In this document: piece by piece, positions 23,659 through 32,380 of the stretch
How positions within the stretch are numbered: the stretch's first letter is position 1
How the letters are laid out: the number at the start of each line of letters is the position of its first letter
Assembly (NCBI GenBank): GCA_038216655.1
Contig: JBBQPZ010000019.1
Span: 9,923 to 73,922 of the forward strand
Length of the DNA: 64,000 nt
Source of the DNA: JAFDWR01 sp038216655
GTDB lineage: Bacteria > Armatimonadota > Fimbriimonadia > Fimbriimonadales > Fimbriimonadaceae
Direction of reading: 5' to 3'
Notes under the pieces: generated by a model
What the model was told of the DNA's origin: nothing
Databases searched by the model: none
The model's input: only the letters and a program-made list of their open reading frames with translations
Made by a program: the position numbers and the translations under genes

Positions 23659-25818
23659 ATGTCCGACAATCAAGACCCAAATTCCGACGATCAGTTGAAT
23701 GATTCCGATGAACAGCTGAGAGAGATCGAAGAGCTCACCAGCAAAGTCATCGGCGACTATAACGCTGACCAGATTCAGGTCCTTGAGGGGCTTGAGGCCG
23801 TTCGCAAGCGTCCGGGCATGTATGTCGGCGACAACGGCTCCCGCGGTCTGCACCAGCTCTTTAAGGAAGTTCTCGACAACTCCGTCGACGAAGCGCTCGC
23901 GGGTCACTGCGACACGATCAAGGTCACGATCCACGAGGACAACTCGGTCAGCGTCAAGGACAACGGCCGCGGCATCCCGGTGGACAAGCACGAGAAGATG
24001 GGCGTGAGCGCGCTACAGGTCGTTATGACCGTGCTCCACGCCGGCGGTAAGTTCGGCGGCGAAGGAAGCGGCTACAAGACGTCCGGCGGCCTTCACGGCG
24101 TCGGCGTGAGCTGTACCAACGCGCTCTCGGCTTGGATGGAATCGACCGTTCGGCGTAACGGCAAGATCTACATCCAGCGGTACGAGAGGGGCATCCCGGT
24201 TTACGACGTCAAGGAGATCGGCACGGTGCCGCTCGAAGAGACCGGCACGACGCAGCACTGGCTGGCCGATCCGACGGTTCTTAACGAACTCGAGTACGAC
24301 GTCCACATTTTCAAGACCCGGATGCGGGAACTGGCCTACCTGAACCCGAAGGTGAGCTTCCAGTTCATTGACGAGCAGAAGCCGGACGAGGACGAGACGT
24401 TCTTCTATCAGCGCGGCATCCCGCAACTCGTCGAGGACATCAATGACGGAAAGACGACCCTCCACAACGTCATCTACTTCCGGCGGATCAAGGAGCATAC
24501 CGAGGCGGAGGTCGCGCTGCAGTACCACGACGCGTACTCGAACACCGTCCTCGCGTTCTCGAACAACATCCACAACCCGGATGGCGGCACGCACGTTTCT
24601 GGCTTCAACGCGGCCTTGACCCGCACGATCAACGCGTACGCCAAGCGAATGAACTTCTTGAAGGAGAAGGACAACAACCTCAGCGCGGACGACGTGAGTG
24701 AAGGTCTCACCGCGGTCATCTCGTTGCGTCTCGAGAATCCGTCTTACAACTCTCAGGATAAGGTCAAGCTGGTTACGCCTGAGGTGCAGGGAATCACGAA
24801 TTCGCTTGTTGGCGACGGTCTGATGACCTTCCTCGAAGAGAACCCGAACATCGCCCGCAGGATCGTCGAAAAGGGAATCACCGCCCAGCGCGCCCGCGAA
24901 GCCGCTCGCAAGGCGGCGGAAAGCATCCGCCGCGGCTCGGCGATGGACACGTTTGGCCTCCCCGGCAAGCTCAGCGACTGCGTGAGCAAGGACGCCTCCA
25001 AGTGCGAGATTTTCCTTGTCGAGGGTGACTCGGCGGGTGGATCGGCGAAGGGCGCTCGGGATCGTATGACGCAGGCGGTGCTTCCGCTGCGAGGCAAGAT
25101 CCTCAACGTGGAGCGCGCTCGGATCGACAAGGCGCTCGACAACGAAGAAATCAAAGCGATGATCGCGGCGCTCGGCGTCGGCATCGACCTCACTCTCGGC
25201 CGTGGCTCCAAGAAGGATGCCGACGAGGATGAGCAGGCCGAGCTGGAATTCGCGCCGACCAACGGCAATGGCTCCAACAAGCTTCACGCCCACAGCAACG
25301 CGGGCAAGAAGGACAAGAAGGAGCGCGAGATCGAATTCGACCTCAGCAAGCTCCGGTACGACAAGGTCATCATCATGACCGACGCGGACGTCGACGGCGA
25401 GCACATCCGCACGCTGTTGCTGACGTTCTTCTATCGCTACATGAAGCCGCTGATCGAGGAGGGCCACGTCTATCTCGCCCAGCCGCCCCTGTTCGTCGTG
25501 AAATCGGGCAACAACGAGCGGCATTACGCGATGACCGAAAAGGAGCGCGACGAGATCTACAAGCAGCTCAAGGGCAGCAAGAAGAAGGACCCGATGGTCA
25601 CTCGGTTTAAGGGTCTGGGCGAAATGAACGTCGAGGACCTCGAAGAGACCACGATGGCCCCGGACAAGCGCCGCCTCGTGCAGGTCAGGCTCGACAAGCA
25701 GTTCGAGCTGCAAATCGAGGAGATGTTCAGCCGCCTGATGGGTGAGAAGGTCGAGCCGCGACGTGAGTTCATCGAAAAGCACGCCAAGCAAGCCCTGAAT
25801 GTCGACTGGCACTACTAG
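23659..25818 (+). CDS. gyrB: DNA gyrase subunit B
   Basis: ATPase subunit of gyrase, which introduces negative supercoils with GyrA. It has 719 residues. The GHKL ATPase motifs are EVLDNSVDEALAG, DNGRGIPVD and GYKTSGGLHGVGVS; the transducer is followed by the TOPRIM motifs LVEGDSAGGSAKGARDR and IIMTDADVDGEHIRTLLLTF, then RFKGLGEMN. The start at ATG 23659 (MSDNQDPN) gives an acidic N-terminal extension of about 35 residues. A charged insert of about 45 residues (near 514-559, GSKKDADEDEQAELEF onward) splits the TOPRIM region. gyrA is not adjacent. Confidence 0.97.
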   Translation: MSDNQDPNSDDQLNDSDEQLREIEELTSKVIGDYNADQIQVLEGLEAVRKRPGMYVGDNGSRGLHQLFKEVLDNSVDEALAGHCDTIKVTIHEDNSVSVKDNGRGIPVDKHEKMGVSALQVVMTVLHAGGKFGGEGSGYKTSGGLHGVGVSCTNALSAWMESTVRRNGKIYIQRYERGIPVYDVKEIGTVPLEETGTTQHWLADPTVLNELEYDVHIFKTRMRELAYLNPKVSFQFIDEQKPDEDETFFYQRGIPQLVEDINDGKTTLHNVIYFRRIKEHTEAEVALQYHDAYSNTVLAFSNNIHNPDGGTHVSGFNAALTRTINAYAKRMNFLKEKDNNLSADDVSEGLTAVISLRLENPSYNSQDKVKLVTPEVQGITNSLVGDGLMTFLEENPNIARRIVEKGITAQRAREAARKAAESIRRGSAMDTFGLPGKLSDCVSKDASKCEIFLVEGDSAGGSAKGARDRMTQAVLPLRGKILNVERARIDKALDNEEIKAMIAALGVGIDLTLGRGSKKDADEDEQAELEFAPTNGNGSNKLHAHSNAGKKDKKEREIEFDLSKLRYDKVIIMTDADVDGEHIRTLLLTFFYRYMKPLIEEGHVYLAQPPLFVVKSGNNERHYAMTEKERDEIYKQLKGSKKKDPMVTRFKGLGEMNVEDLEETTMAPDKRRLVQVRLDKQFELQIEEMFSRLMGEKVEPRREFIEKHAKQALNVDWHY

Positions 25819-26001
25819 GCTCCGCGTTCGGGTTCGTTCGGGGTTCGGGTTAGATTCTAATCCGGCCCCATACCAACTTTAGCGGTGCCTGGGCGCGTCA
25901 ATATGCTGGGTTCTCCTTTGTTTGCTTGATGCATTCGAAAGGTGCAGTTACCCTGTATTGGTTGGCGGGCACTTGGTTCGCCACGGTCTTAGGAGGATTG
26001 A

Positions 26002-26781
26002 GTGAGAGTTTTGTTTACGGCTTCGGCCATTTTGCTTGCGGGCCTGGCGACGGCGGACACGATCGCGCCAAACATCGGCGTGGAAGACGCCGTGACCAGC
26101 GGCCTCAATACGCCGCTGCGCAACGCGGATCGCACCTATCAGGCGTACTATTCGACTTCGACTTTCACCGGGGTCACGGCTCCGGTCACGATTACGGGGA
26201 TGCAGCTTCGCCTCGCCATCGGCGAGAACTGGCGTCCGGCGGGTTACGTCGGTTCAAGCTGGCCTGATTCGGCGATCACGTTCTCCGACTACACGGTGAT
26301 CCTCTCCAAAGCCTCGGCCCAACTTCGCAGCGACGGCGAATTCCTAAGTGGGACCTCGGCGTTCTCGTTTGGACAGGATGTCGCGACCAAGACGACGGTT
26401 CGGACGGGCGCGCTTACGCTGAACGCGAATTCGTTCCAGGCGGATGGCGGACTGACCGGGGCGCATTCCTTCGGGGCGACGATCAATTTCAGCACGAACT
26501 ACGTGTTTCATCCCGGCGACGACCTCGTGCTCACGATCGGTCTGAACGGCTATGGCTCCACCTCGACGCCATTGCAGGCGTTCTTCGCCTCCGGAGACTT
26601 CGCCAACGGCGTGACCGACGCGATCTCCTCGACCGCGGGCAACAACCTGAACGGGGCAGCGACCGGCTTCTCCGCGCCATTGTTCGTGCAGTTCCAGACG
26701 CAGGCGGTTCCGGAGCCTGCTGCACTCGCGGTCCTTGGATTGGGGGTCTTGGCGATGCTCCGAGGACGTCGGAGAGCCTAA
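26002..26781 (+). CDS. PEP-CTERM sorting domain protein
   Basis: An exported 259-residue protein. GTG 26002 is preceded by a strong AGGAGG site at about 25990, so unlike many neighbours it has a leader. The signal peptide is VLFTASAILLAGLATADT. The body is rich in Thr, Ser, Gly and Asn, typical of extracellular beta-structured surface proteins. The C-terminal sorting signal reads VPEPAALAVLGLGVLAMLRG and then basic residues, as recognised by exosortase. The role is probably a surface or biofilm-matrix protein; no exosortase gene is in the window. Confidence 0.88.
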   Translation: MRVLFTASAILLAGLATADTIAPNIGVEDAVTSGLNTPLRNADRTYQAYYSTSTFTGVTAPVTITGMQLRLAIGENWRPAGYVGSSWPDSAITFSDYTVILSKASAQLRSDGEFLSGTSAFSFGQDVATKTTVRTGALTLNANSFQADGGLTGAHSFGATINFSTNYVFHPGDDLVLTIGLNGYGSTSTPLQAFFASGDFANGVTDAISSTAGNNLNGAATGFSAPLFVQFQTQAVPEPAALAVLGLGVLAMLRGRRRA

Positions 26782-26823
26782 TGAACTACGACCAACTTGC
26801 GTCCGTGCGGCGTCTATAGAATC

Positions 26824-27414
26824 ATGCTTGCTACGATCATTGCCCTGACTCTTCTCCGACCGGCCAAGGCCACCTGGGCGGTGATCGTCGAGATTGGCCC
26901 TCGACCAAAATTCACGGACATGGTCGAGGGGGAGGCGAGAGAGGCGCTCCAAACCGCGGTGTTCGAGCGGGTCTCGTTCAATCTCGCGAAGTCGGATATC
27001 GAGGCGGTCGCCTCCGTTCCGGGGAACCTTCAGGGGCACGAGGACGAGTTGAGGGCGTACTCCGAGATCGGGAAGGGAGTTGACCGCGTTGTGGTGATTC
27101 GCGTCGACAAATGGTCGCAGAAGAACCGAAACGCGAACGAGATATTCAACAGCCCGAACAAGTCTCAGAGCCAGACCGACGTCGAAGTGAAGTACTGGAG
27201 CTACGACCCGAAGACGAATGCTCTTATCCCGAGCGGCAAGAACGCACTCAAGGGAACGGCGGGGAGCGTCTACTTCGGCACGACCGACAAGTCGAACATG
27301 ATGGGGAGCCCGGCCGCGAAGGCGGTCGAGGTCCGCAACGTCAACCGCAAGCGCATGCAGGCGATCGGCTCGGCCACGTGGGACGCGGTCAAAGAGTATC
27401 TGTTGGCCCAATAG
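26824..27414 (+). CDS. Hypothetical exported protein
   Basis: A protein of about 196 residues starting at ATG 26824 with a short signal-like segment (LATIIALTLLRPAKAT). The body is soluble: EGEAREALQTAVFERVSFNL, YSEIGKGVDRVVVIRVDKW, then VEVKYWSYDPKTNAL. The layout (a computed quantity with a reported string value) recalls lipoprotein-like penicillin-binding-protein activators or CsgG-like parts, but I cannot assign it. It sits between the PEP-CTERM gene and the acyl-CoA ligase on the same strand. A longer start at 26797 is possible. Confidence 0.6.
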   Translation: MLATIIALTLLRPAKATWAVIVEIGPRPKFTDMVEGEAREALQTAVFERVSFNLAKSDIEAVASVPGNLQGHEDELRAYSEIGKGVDRVVVIRVDKWSQKNRNANEIFNSPNKSQSQTDVEVKYWSYDPKTNALIPSGKNALKGTAGSVYFGTTDKSNMMGSPAAKAVEVRNVNRKRMQAIGSATWDAVKEYLLAQ

Positions 27415-27461
27415 ACTCCTCGTTGGTCCCACGGAACGGACGCAGGGGTCACGGATTGGTT

Positions 27462-27467
27462 TACAAT
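27462..27467 (+). promoter_or_regulatory. -10 box TACAAT before the acyl-CoA ligase gene
   Basis: TACAAT lies 10 nt before ATG 27478 and no Shine-Dalgarno is visible. Confidence 0.4.
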
Positions 27468-27477
27468 CGTCGCGGGT

Positions 27478-29199
27478 ATGAACTCAACGGCGACTTCCCT
27501 TGGCGACGCACTGCGTCGCACCTCCGCCCGACTTTCTGACCGGGTTGTGATGCTCGCACCCGAAAAGAAGTCGACCTTCCGGCCGATCACTTACGGCGAA
27601 CTCGCCGAGTCGGTTCGACACTATGCGTTTGCCCTTCGTGAACTCGGTTTGAAGCGAGGCGATCGCGTGGTGATTCTCAGTGAGAACGCGCCGGAGTGGG
27701 CGTTCACCGACTGGGCCGCGCTCTGCCTGGGAATCGTGGTGGTGCCGATCTATCCGACCCTGCCGAGCGATCAGGCGAGCTACATCGTGAAGGATGCCCA
27801 GGCCAAGGTGGTCGTGGCAGGCGATGCCGGACAAGTCGCGAAGACCGCCGGGATTGAGGGTGTGCGGACGATCTTATTGAAGGGCTCGGAGGACAGCGTG
27901 AGCGCACTCGCCGAGAAGGGGGCGATTGACGAGGCGGACTGGAACAAGGAGATCGACGCCACCGGACCGGAAGACCTGGCGACGATCATCTACACCAGCG
28001 GAACCACGGGACTGCCGAAGGGCGCGATGATCCCGCATCGGGCGGGGCTCCACGTCGCGATCGCGGCGGGCGAGATCATCCACCTGAGCGAGAACGACCG
28101 GTTCCTGTCGTTCCTCCCGATGTCGCACGTTTATGAGCGGATCGCGGGCCAATGGCTGCCGGTGATCGTCGGAGCGAGCATCGCGTATTCGAAGAGCCTC
28201 ATGTCCCTCGCAGGGGACTTAGTGGCGACGCAGCCGACGATCCTGCTTTGCGTGCCGCGCTTCCTTGAGTCCTTCCGCGACAAGGCGCTAGAGGGGGCGG
28301 AAAAGCTTCCGCCGCTGAACCGATGGCTGTTCAACCAGGCGATCGCCCAGGGCACGGCTCGGGCGCGAGGCAAGTTCGCTCCGTTCGCGGGGATTCTCGA
28401 CAAAATCGTGGGCAAGAAGCTGCGCGCGAAGGTCGGCGGCAAGCTCCGTTTCTTCGTCTCCGGCGGCGCGGCGTTGCCCCAGCACGTCGCCGAGTTCTAT
28501 ATGGCGATGGGTCTGACCGTCCTGCAGGGCTACGGGCTCACCGAGACTACAGGCGGGTCGAGCATCAACGTGCCCGAGGACAACAAGTATTGGACGGTCG
28601 GATATCCGCTCGGAATGGAGTTCAAGATCGCCGAGGATGGTGAGATTCTGATCCGGGGCAAAGGTCTCATGCTTGGTTACTTCAACCTGCCCGAAGAGAC
28701 GGCAAACGCGATTGACTCGCAGGGGTTCTTCCACACCGGCGACATCGGTGAGTTCGAAGGGAAGCACCTCAAGATTACCGACCGGAAGAAGGACCTCCTC
28801 GTGCTCGGCAACGGCAAGAACGTCGCCCCGCAACCGATCGAAAACAAGCTGGTGGCATCCTCCCTGATTCAGGAGGCGGTGGTGCTTGGGGACGGGATGG
28901 AGTACTGCGTCGCGCTGATCGTACCGAAATTTGATGCGGTTCAGGCACGCCTGGCCACAGATGGCAAGGTTGCGGCGGTAGAAGGTCAGATGGCGGGGAA
29001 CTCGGACGTGTTTGCGTTGATCAAGAAAGAGATCGATGCGGTGAACAAGACGCTCGCCAACTTCGAGTTGGTCAAGAAGTTTGCGATTCTGGAGAAGCCG
29101 TTCAGCATCGAGAGCGGAGAGCTAACCCCGACGTTGAAGGTGAAGCGAAAAGTTGTGAAGGAGCGGTATGCCGATCAGATTGCCGCATTGCGGCAATGA
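27478..29199 (+). CDS. Long-chain acyl-CoA synthetase (AMP-forming)
   Basis: Activates fatty acids to acyl-CoA through an acyl-AMP intermediate, feeding beta-oxidation or lipid synthesis. It has 573 residues, in the usual range for FACS. Motifs: IIYTSGTTGLPKGAMIPHR (AMP/P-loop), QGYGLTETTGGSSINVPEDN (A5), FFHTGDIGEFEGKHLKITDR (A7/A8) and a C-terminal Lys in TPTLKVKRKVVKERYADQI. It resembles the eukaryotic-like long-chain group (FAA1/ACSL, AAE15). It overlaps the next gene by 4 nt (ATGA). Confidence 0.93.
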   Translation: MNSTATSLGDALRRTSARLSDRVVMLAPEKKSTFRPITYGELAESVRHYAFALRELGLKRGDRVVILSENAPEWAFTDWAALCLGIVVVPIYPTLPSDQASYIVKDAQAKVVVAGDAGQVAKTAGIEGVRTILLKGSEDSVSALAEKGAIDEADWNKEIDATGPEDLATIIYTSGTTGLPKGAMIPHRAGLHVAIAAGEIIHLSENDRFLSFLPMSHVYERIAGQWLPVIVGASIAYSKSLMSLAGDLVATQPTILLCVPRFLESFRDKALEGAEKLPPLNRWLFNQAIAQGTARARGKFAPFAGILDKIVGKKLRAKVGGKLRFFVSGGAALPQHVAEFYMAMGLTVLQGYGLTETTGGSSINVPEDNKYWTVGYPLGMEFKIAEDGEILIRGKGLMLGYFNLPEETANAIDSQGFFHTGDIGEFEGKHLKITDRKKDLLVLGNGKNVAPQPIENKLVASSLIQEAVVLGDGMEYCVALIVPKFDAVQARLATDGKVAAVEGQMAGNSDVFALIKKEIDAVNKTLANFELVKKFAILEKPFSIESGELTPTLKVKRKVVKERYADQIAALRQ

Positions 29200-29570
29200 A
29201 ATCCCTTGCCGGACGCTATGAAGGGCGTTGGCAGGTTCGGGAGGGACGTGAGGAAGAACTCACGGCGACCGAACGCAAACGCTTCCTGAAGTCCGGCGAA
29301 GCAATTGCCCTTGAGCTTCGGTCCAACGGGACGTTTCTTCACAAAGGTTCCTGCGAAGGTGCGTTCTCGGTGAGCGGCGAGATCGTGGTGTTTCAACCGA
29401 CGATGATCGATCAACACACGCTGGAGGATCTCCAAGCTGCGGCTGAGGCCCAAGATCGGGTGTTTCGGCTCGGGTTCCTATTTGACCCGTTCTCCCTCGT
29501 GGTGCTGGGTTTTGACCTGGCGACGCCGGAAGATGGCAAGCTGTTGTATCTGCGGTACGGGCGGGTTTAG
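29196..29570 (+). CDS. Hypothetical protein, coupled to the acyl-CoA ligase
   Basis: A 124-residue soluble protein whose ATG overlaps the ligase stop (ATGA), so the two are co-translated. The sequence reads SLAGRYEGRWQVREGREEEL, later FLHKGSCEGAFSVSGEIVVF and LFDPFSLVVLGFDLATPED. A GRYEGxW start with a later SGEIVVF suggests a small lipocalin-like or META-like beta-barrel. This is inference only. Confidence 0.7.
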   Translation: MKSLAGRYEGRWQVREGREEELTATERKRFLKSGEAIALELRSNGTFLHKGSCEGAFSVSGEIVVFQPTMIDQHTLEDLQAAAEAQDRVFRLGFLFDPFSLVVLGFDLATPEDGKLLYLRYGRV

Positions 29571-29602
29571 GACCGCCGCGTCCCTCTCGCAGTCATGGTC
29601 AG

Positions 29603-29725
29603 TATAGAGTGCAGTGGCCTGCCACCGCTTTCTTGAGCAAGCCTGCGAGCGGAACCACAAGCGAGCGTGTAAGTGCGCCGACAGGTCGGCTGATTCATAG
29701 CGGTGGCAGGCCACCGCACTCTATA
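29603..29725. repeat. Inverted-repeat island with 27-bp arms
   Basis: The left arm 29603-29629 contains GTGGCCTGCCACCGCT and the right arm 29699-29725 is its reverse complement with one mismatch in 27. The outer ends read TATAGAGTGC / GCACTCTATA. The 69-nt centre shows smaller inverted pieces. It lies between convergent genes. Confidence 0.75.
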
Positions 29726-29739
29726 ATCGGATCGGCTCC

Positions 29740-30561
29740 TCAAACCCCTCGCAGCGTCAAAATCGTCAGCTCCGGGGGGCAGAAGATGCGCCACTTCGGG
29801 CCCGTCGTCCCAATCCCTCGGGAGACATACAGGGGTACTTCGGCGTCGGGGTAGTAGCCCGCCGAGTACTTCTCCGCGCCACTGGGCAGGCGGATCGGGA
29901 AGCCTCCCGGGAGGCAGATCTGGCCGCCGTGGCTGTGGCCGCTGAGTTGGAGGCTGACCGAGGAGACGTTGCGATCCACGAAGTCCGGCTCGTGGACGAG
30001 GCTCAGCAGCGAGTGGGAGACCGAACAGCCGCGGAGCAGGTTCCAGTCAGGATTGCCGAGCAGACAGTCGTCGAAACCTGCCAGGGTCACGCCGCCGACT
30101 TCGGCGATGTGGTTCACGAGCATCTTCATCGGCGAGCGGTTCACCATGTCGACGACCATCCGCGGGACGGTGCTGCCGTAATCGTGGTTGCCCATGATCG
30201 CGTAGCAGGGGCACTTGGCGTCGTGAAGCGGTTCGAGAGCCTTGGTGAGATATTCGTGCTGGACGGCTTCGAGTTTGCTGACGAAGTCGCCGACGTTCAG
30301 AATCAAGTCGGGCTTCTCAGCGATCGCGAGTTCGGTCGCATGCCGCGCCCGTTCTACCGCCTCGGCGTCGCGCAGATGCATATCCGCGAGCATGGCGACC
30401 CGAAAGCCATCGGCGTCCCAGCGAGGCAGGCGCAATTCGTGACGCTCGAAGACAACATCCCGCGAGCCGAAGTCCCCCAAGCCGGCAACGCCAAGCCCGG
30501 TCAGCGCCCCGGCGGCGAGCAGTTTGCGGCGGGAGATGGTTTTCGGTTTCGGCTCGGGCAT
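29740..30561 (-). CDS. Metallophosphoesterase with a Tat-type signal (YkuE/YaeI-like)
   Basis: A calcineurin-like phosphoesterase of 273 residues. The N-terminus KTISRRKLLAAGALTGLGVA is a twin-arginine-type signal, so the protein is exported folded with its metals. Metal-site motifs in order: LADMHL (DxH), VGDFV (GD), IMGNHDYG (GNHD) and LSGHSHGGQICLPGG. The family includes YkuE and YaeI, which hydrolyse phosphodiesters of lipids or similar substrates. It starts 4 nt after the YitJ-type gene and is probably co-transcribed with it; a functional link between them is not obvious. Confidence 0.87.
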   Translation of the reverse strand: MPEPKPKTISRRKLLAAGALTGLGVAGLGDFGSRDVVFERHELRLPRWDADGFRVAMLADMHLRDAEAVERARHATELAIAEKPDLILNVGDFVSKLEAVQHEYLTKALEPLHDAKCPCYAIMGNHDYGSTVPRMVVDMVNRSPMKMLVNHIAEVGGVTLAGFDDCLLGNPDWNLLRGCSVSHSLLSLVHEPDFVDRNVSSVSLQLSGHSHGGQICLPGGFPIRLPSGAEKYSAGYYPDAEVPLYVSRGIGTTGPKWRIFCPPELTILTLRGV

Positions 30562-30565
30562 GGGC

Positions 30566-32368
30566 TCAGATGGCTTCCATAACCCGCTGGGCGATCTTTG
30601 CGTTCCCGAACGGGGGCATCAAATACATCCCTTGCGCCATTCCCTTCAACGTTCGCGTCAGCCGCTGCGATTCCTCGATGCCGATTTCCAGCGCGGTCGC
30701 GTCATCGGGGGCGTTGGCCAGCTTCGTGCGCAGGTCACCGGGGATCTCGACTCCGGGGACTTCGTTGTGCATGAACTCCGCGTGCCGCGAGGAGCGGACG
30801 GGGAGCACGCCGACGAACACGGGGACGCCGAGCTTGCGGCAGATTTCGACGGTCTGTTCGGCGAGCTTCTCGTTGAATACCGGCTGGGTGTAAACCACAT
30901 TGGCACCGGCATCGACCTTGCGCTTCAGACGGTCAAGCTCGAGGTCGTCGTCGGAGGAGAGCGGGTTGAAGGCGCAGCAGATCGTAAATGCGCATCGCAC
31001 GCCTACTGAGTAGCCGGCGAGGTCGATTCCCTGGTTGAACCGGTCCAAGATGCGGATCAGGCCGATCGCGTCGATGTCGAACACGCTGGTCGCGCTTGGA
31101 TAGTCGCCGATGTTGGCCGGGTCGCCGGTGACCGCGAGGATGTTGCGGACGCCGACGGCGTGGCACCCGAGCAAGTCGGCCTGGATCGCGAGCAGGTTGC
31201 GATCGCGGCAAGCGAAGTGCATCGTGGTCTCGATGCCGATCTGGCGCTGGATCAGCGTGCAAACCGAGGCGGGGTTCACCCGAAGTCGGGCGCGAGCTCC
31301 GTCGGAGATGTTGATCACGTCCGCTCCAGCGATTTTCATCTGCTTGCAGGCGGCGAGGAGCTTGTCGAGATTCAGTCCACGTGGAACATCGAGCTCGACC
31401 GCGGTGACGAACTTCAGCCCGATCTTCTGGGCCAGTTCGCTCGGTTCGCTGCTCGGAAGGGGAGCATGCTCCTTGGCTTCGCGTGTGACCATGCCGCGCG
31501 GCTTCGGTTTAACTTTTTGCTCGGTAAGCAGACGGCGGATTTCCCGGATGTGATCAGGCGTCGTGCCGCAGCAGCCGCCGATGATCTTGGCCCCTTCCTC
31601 AACGAGCCGGAGCGCCGCCTTGGCAAAATACTCGGGACGCTGATCATAGATGATCTGGCCCTTGACGAGCTGAGGCAGCCCGGGAGTGGGGAAGGCGAGG
31701 ATCGGGAGCTCGGTCGTTTCGGCGATCTGCCGGACGAGGTCGAGCATCCGCTGGGGGCCGACGATGCAGTTTGCTCCCACGGCGACCACATGAAGGTCGC
31801 TCATCTCCTGTGCGCATCGGACCGGGAGCCCTTCCGCGAGCATCTCGCCGTCTTCGATGTAGGCCTTACTGACGATGATCGGGAGGTCGCTGATCTCGTG
31901 GATCGCCTCGACCGCGTACCGCAGTTCGTCCATGTCGATGTAGGTTTCGAGCATGAACCCATCGACGCCACCCTCGGCGAGAGCCAGCGCCTGTTCGCGC
32001 ACCGCTTCTTTAAGTTCGGCTTCGGTGACCTGGCCAATTGGCTCAAGGGCTTTGCCGCACGGGCCGATCGCACCGAGAACGAGGCGGTCTCCCGCCGCTT
32101 CGCGGGCAAGCCGTGCCCCGGCAAGGCAAACTTCGCGGGCGTCGAATCCTAGGTCGGCGAGGCGGATCCGATTGCCGGCGAAAGTGTTGGTCTCGACGAA
32201 GTCGGAACCTGCATCGAAATAGTCCCGGTGAACCTGGCGCACGAGATCGGGCGCCAGCAGGTTGGCCAGATCATACGGCTGCCGAGTAAATCCGAGAGCG
32301 GCGAGGCAGGTGCCGTTCGCGCCATCGCCAACGAGCACGTCAGCGTTTAGGGCATCTTCTAGGCGCAC
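30566..32368 (-). CDS. Bifunctional homocysteine S-methyltransferase / 5,10-methylenetetrahydrofolate reductase (YitJ type)
   Basis: Combines the two last steps of methionine synthesis. It has 600 residues. Residues 1-290 are the homocysteine methyltransferase domain (VGDGANGTCLAALG, VETNTFAGNRIRL, zinc ligands in the motif GGCCGTTPDHIR). Residues about 320-600 are the FAD-dependent MTHFR barrel (VTAVELDVPRGLNLDKLL, ILAVTGDPANIGDYPSA, NVVYTQPVFNEK, GVLPVRSSRHAEFMHNEVPG). The GTG start at 32368 has TATAAT only 5 nt upstream, so no riboswitch leader is possible. Operonic with the metallophosphoesterase downstream. Confidence 0.93.
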   Translation of the reverse strand: MRLEDALNADVLVGDGANGTCLAALGFTRQPYDLANLLAPDLVRQVHRDYFDAGSDFVETNTFAGNRIRLADLGFDAREVCLAGARLAREAAGDRLVLGAIGPCGKALEPIGQVTEAELKEAVREQALALAEGGVDGFMLETYIDMDELRYAVEAIHEISDLPIIVSKAYIEDGEMLAEGLPVRCAQEMSDLHVVAVGANCIVGPQRMLDLVRQIAETTELPILAFPTPGLPQLVKGQIIYDQRPEYFAKAALRLVEEGAKIIGGCCGTTPDHIREIRRLLTEQKVKPKPRGMVTREAKEHAPLPSSEPSELAQKIGLKFVTAVELDVPRGLNLDKLLAACKQMKIAGADVINISDGARARLRVNPASVCTLIQRQIGIETTMHFACRDRNLLAIQADLLGCHAVGVRNILAVTGDPANIGDYPSATSVFDIDAIGLIRILDRFNQGIDLAGYSVGVRCAFTICCAFNPLSSDDDLELDRLKRKVDAGANVVYTQPVFNEKLAEQTVEICRKLGVPVFVGVLPVRSSRHAEFMHNEVPGVEIPGDLRTKLANAPDDATALEIGIEESQRLTRTLKGMAQGMYLMPPFGNAKIAQRVMEAI

Positions 32369-32373
32369 ACGGA

Positions 32374-32379
32374 ATTATA
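32374..32379 (-). promoter_or_regulatory. -10 box TATAAT of the YitJ-type gene
   Basis: A perfect minus-strand TATAAT lies 5 nt before the GTG start at 32368, leaving no 5' leader. Confidence 0.5.
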
Positions 32380-32380
32380 C

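Noticed and set aside
24013..25812. Long antisense frame (599 codons) opposite gyrB
   Set aside because: It mirrors a highly conserved gene and is Arg/Val/Leu/Asp-rich without any motif; a typical shadow of high-GC coding sequence.
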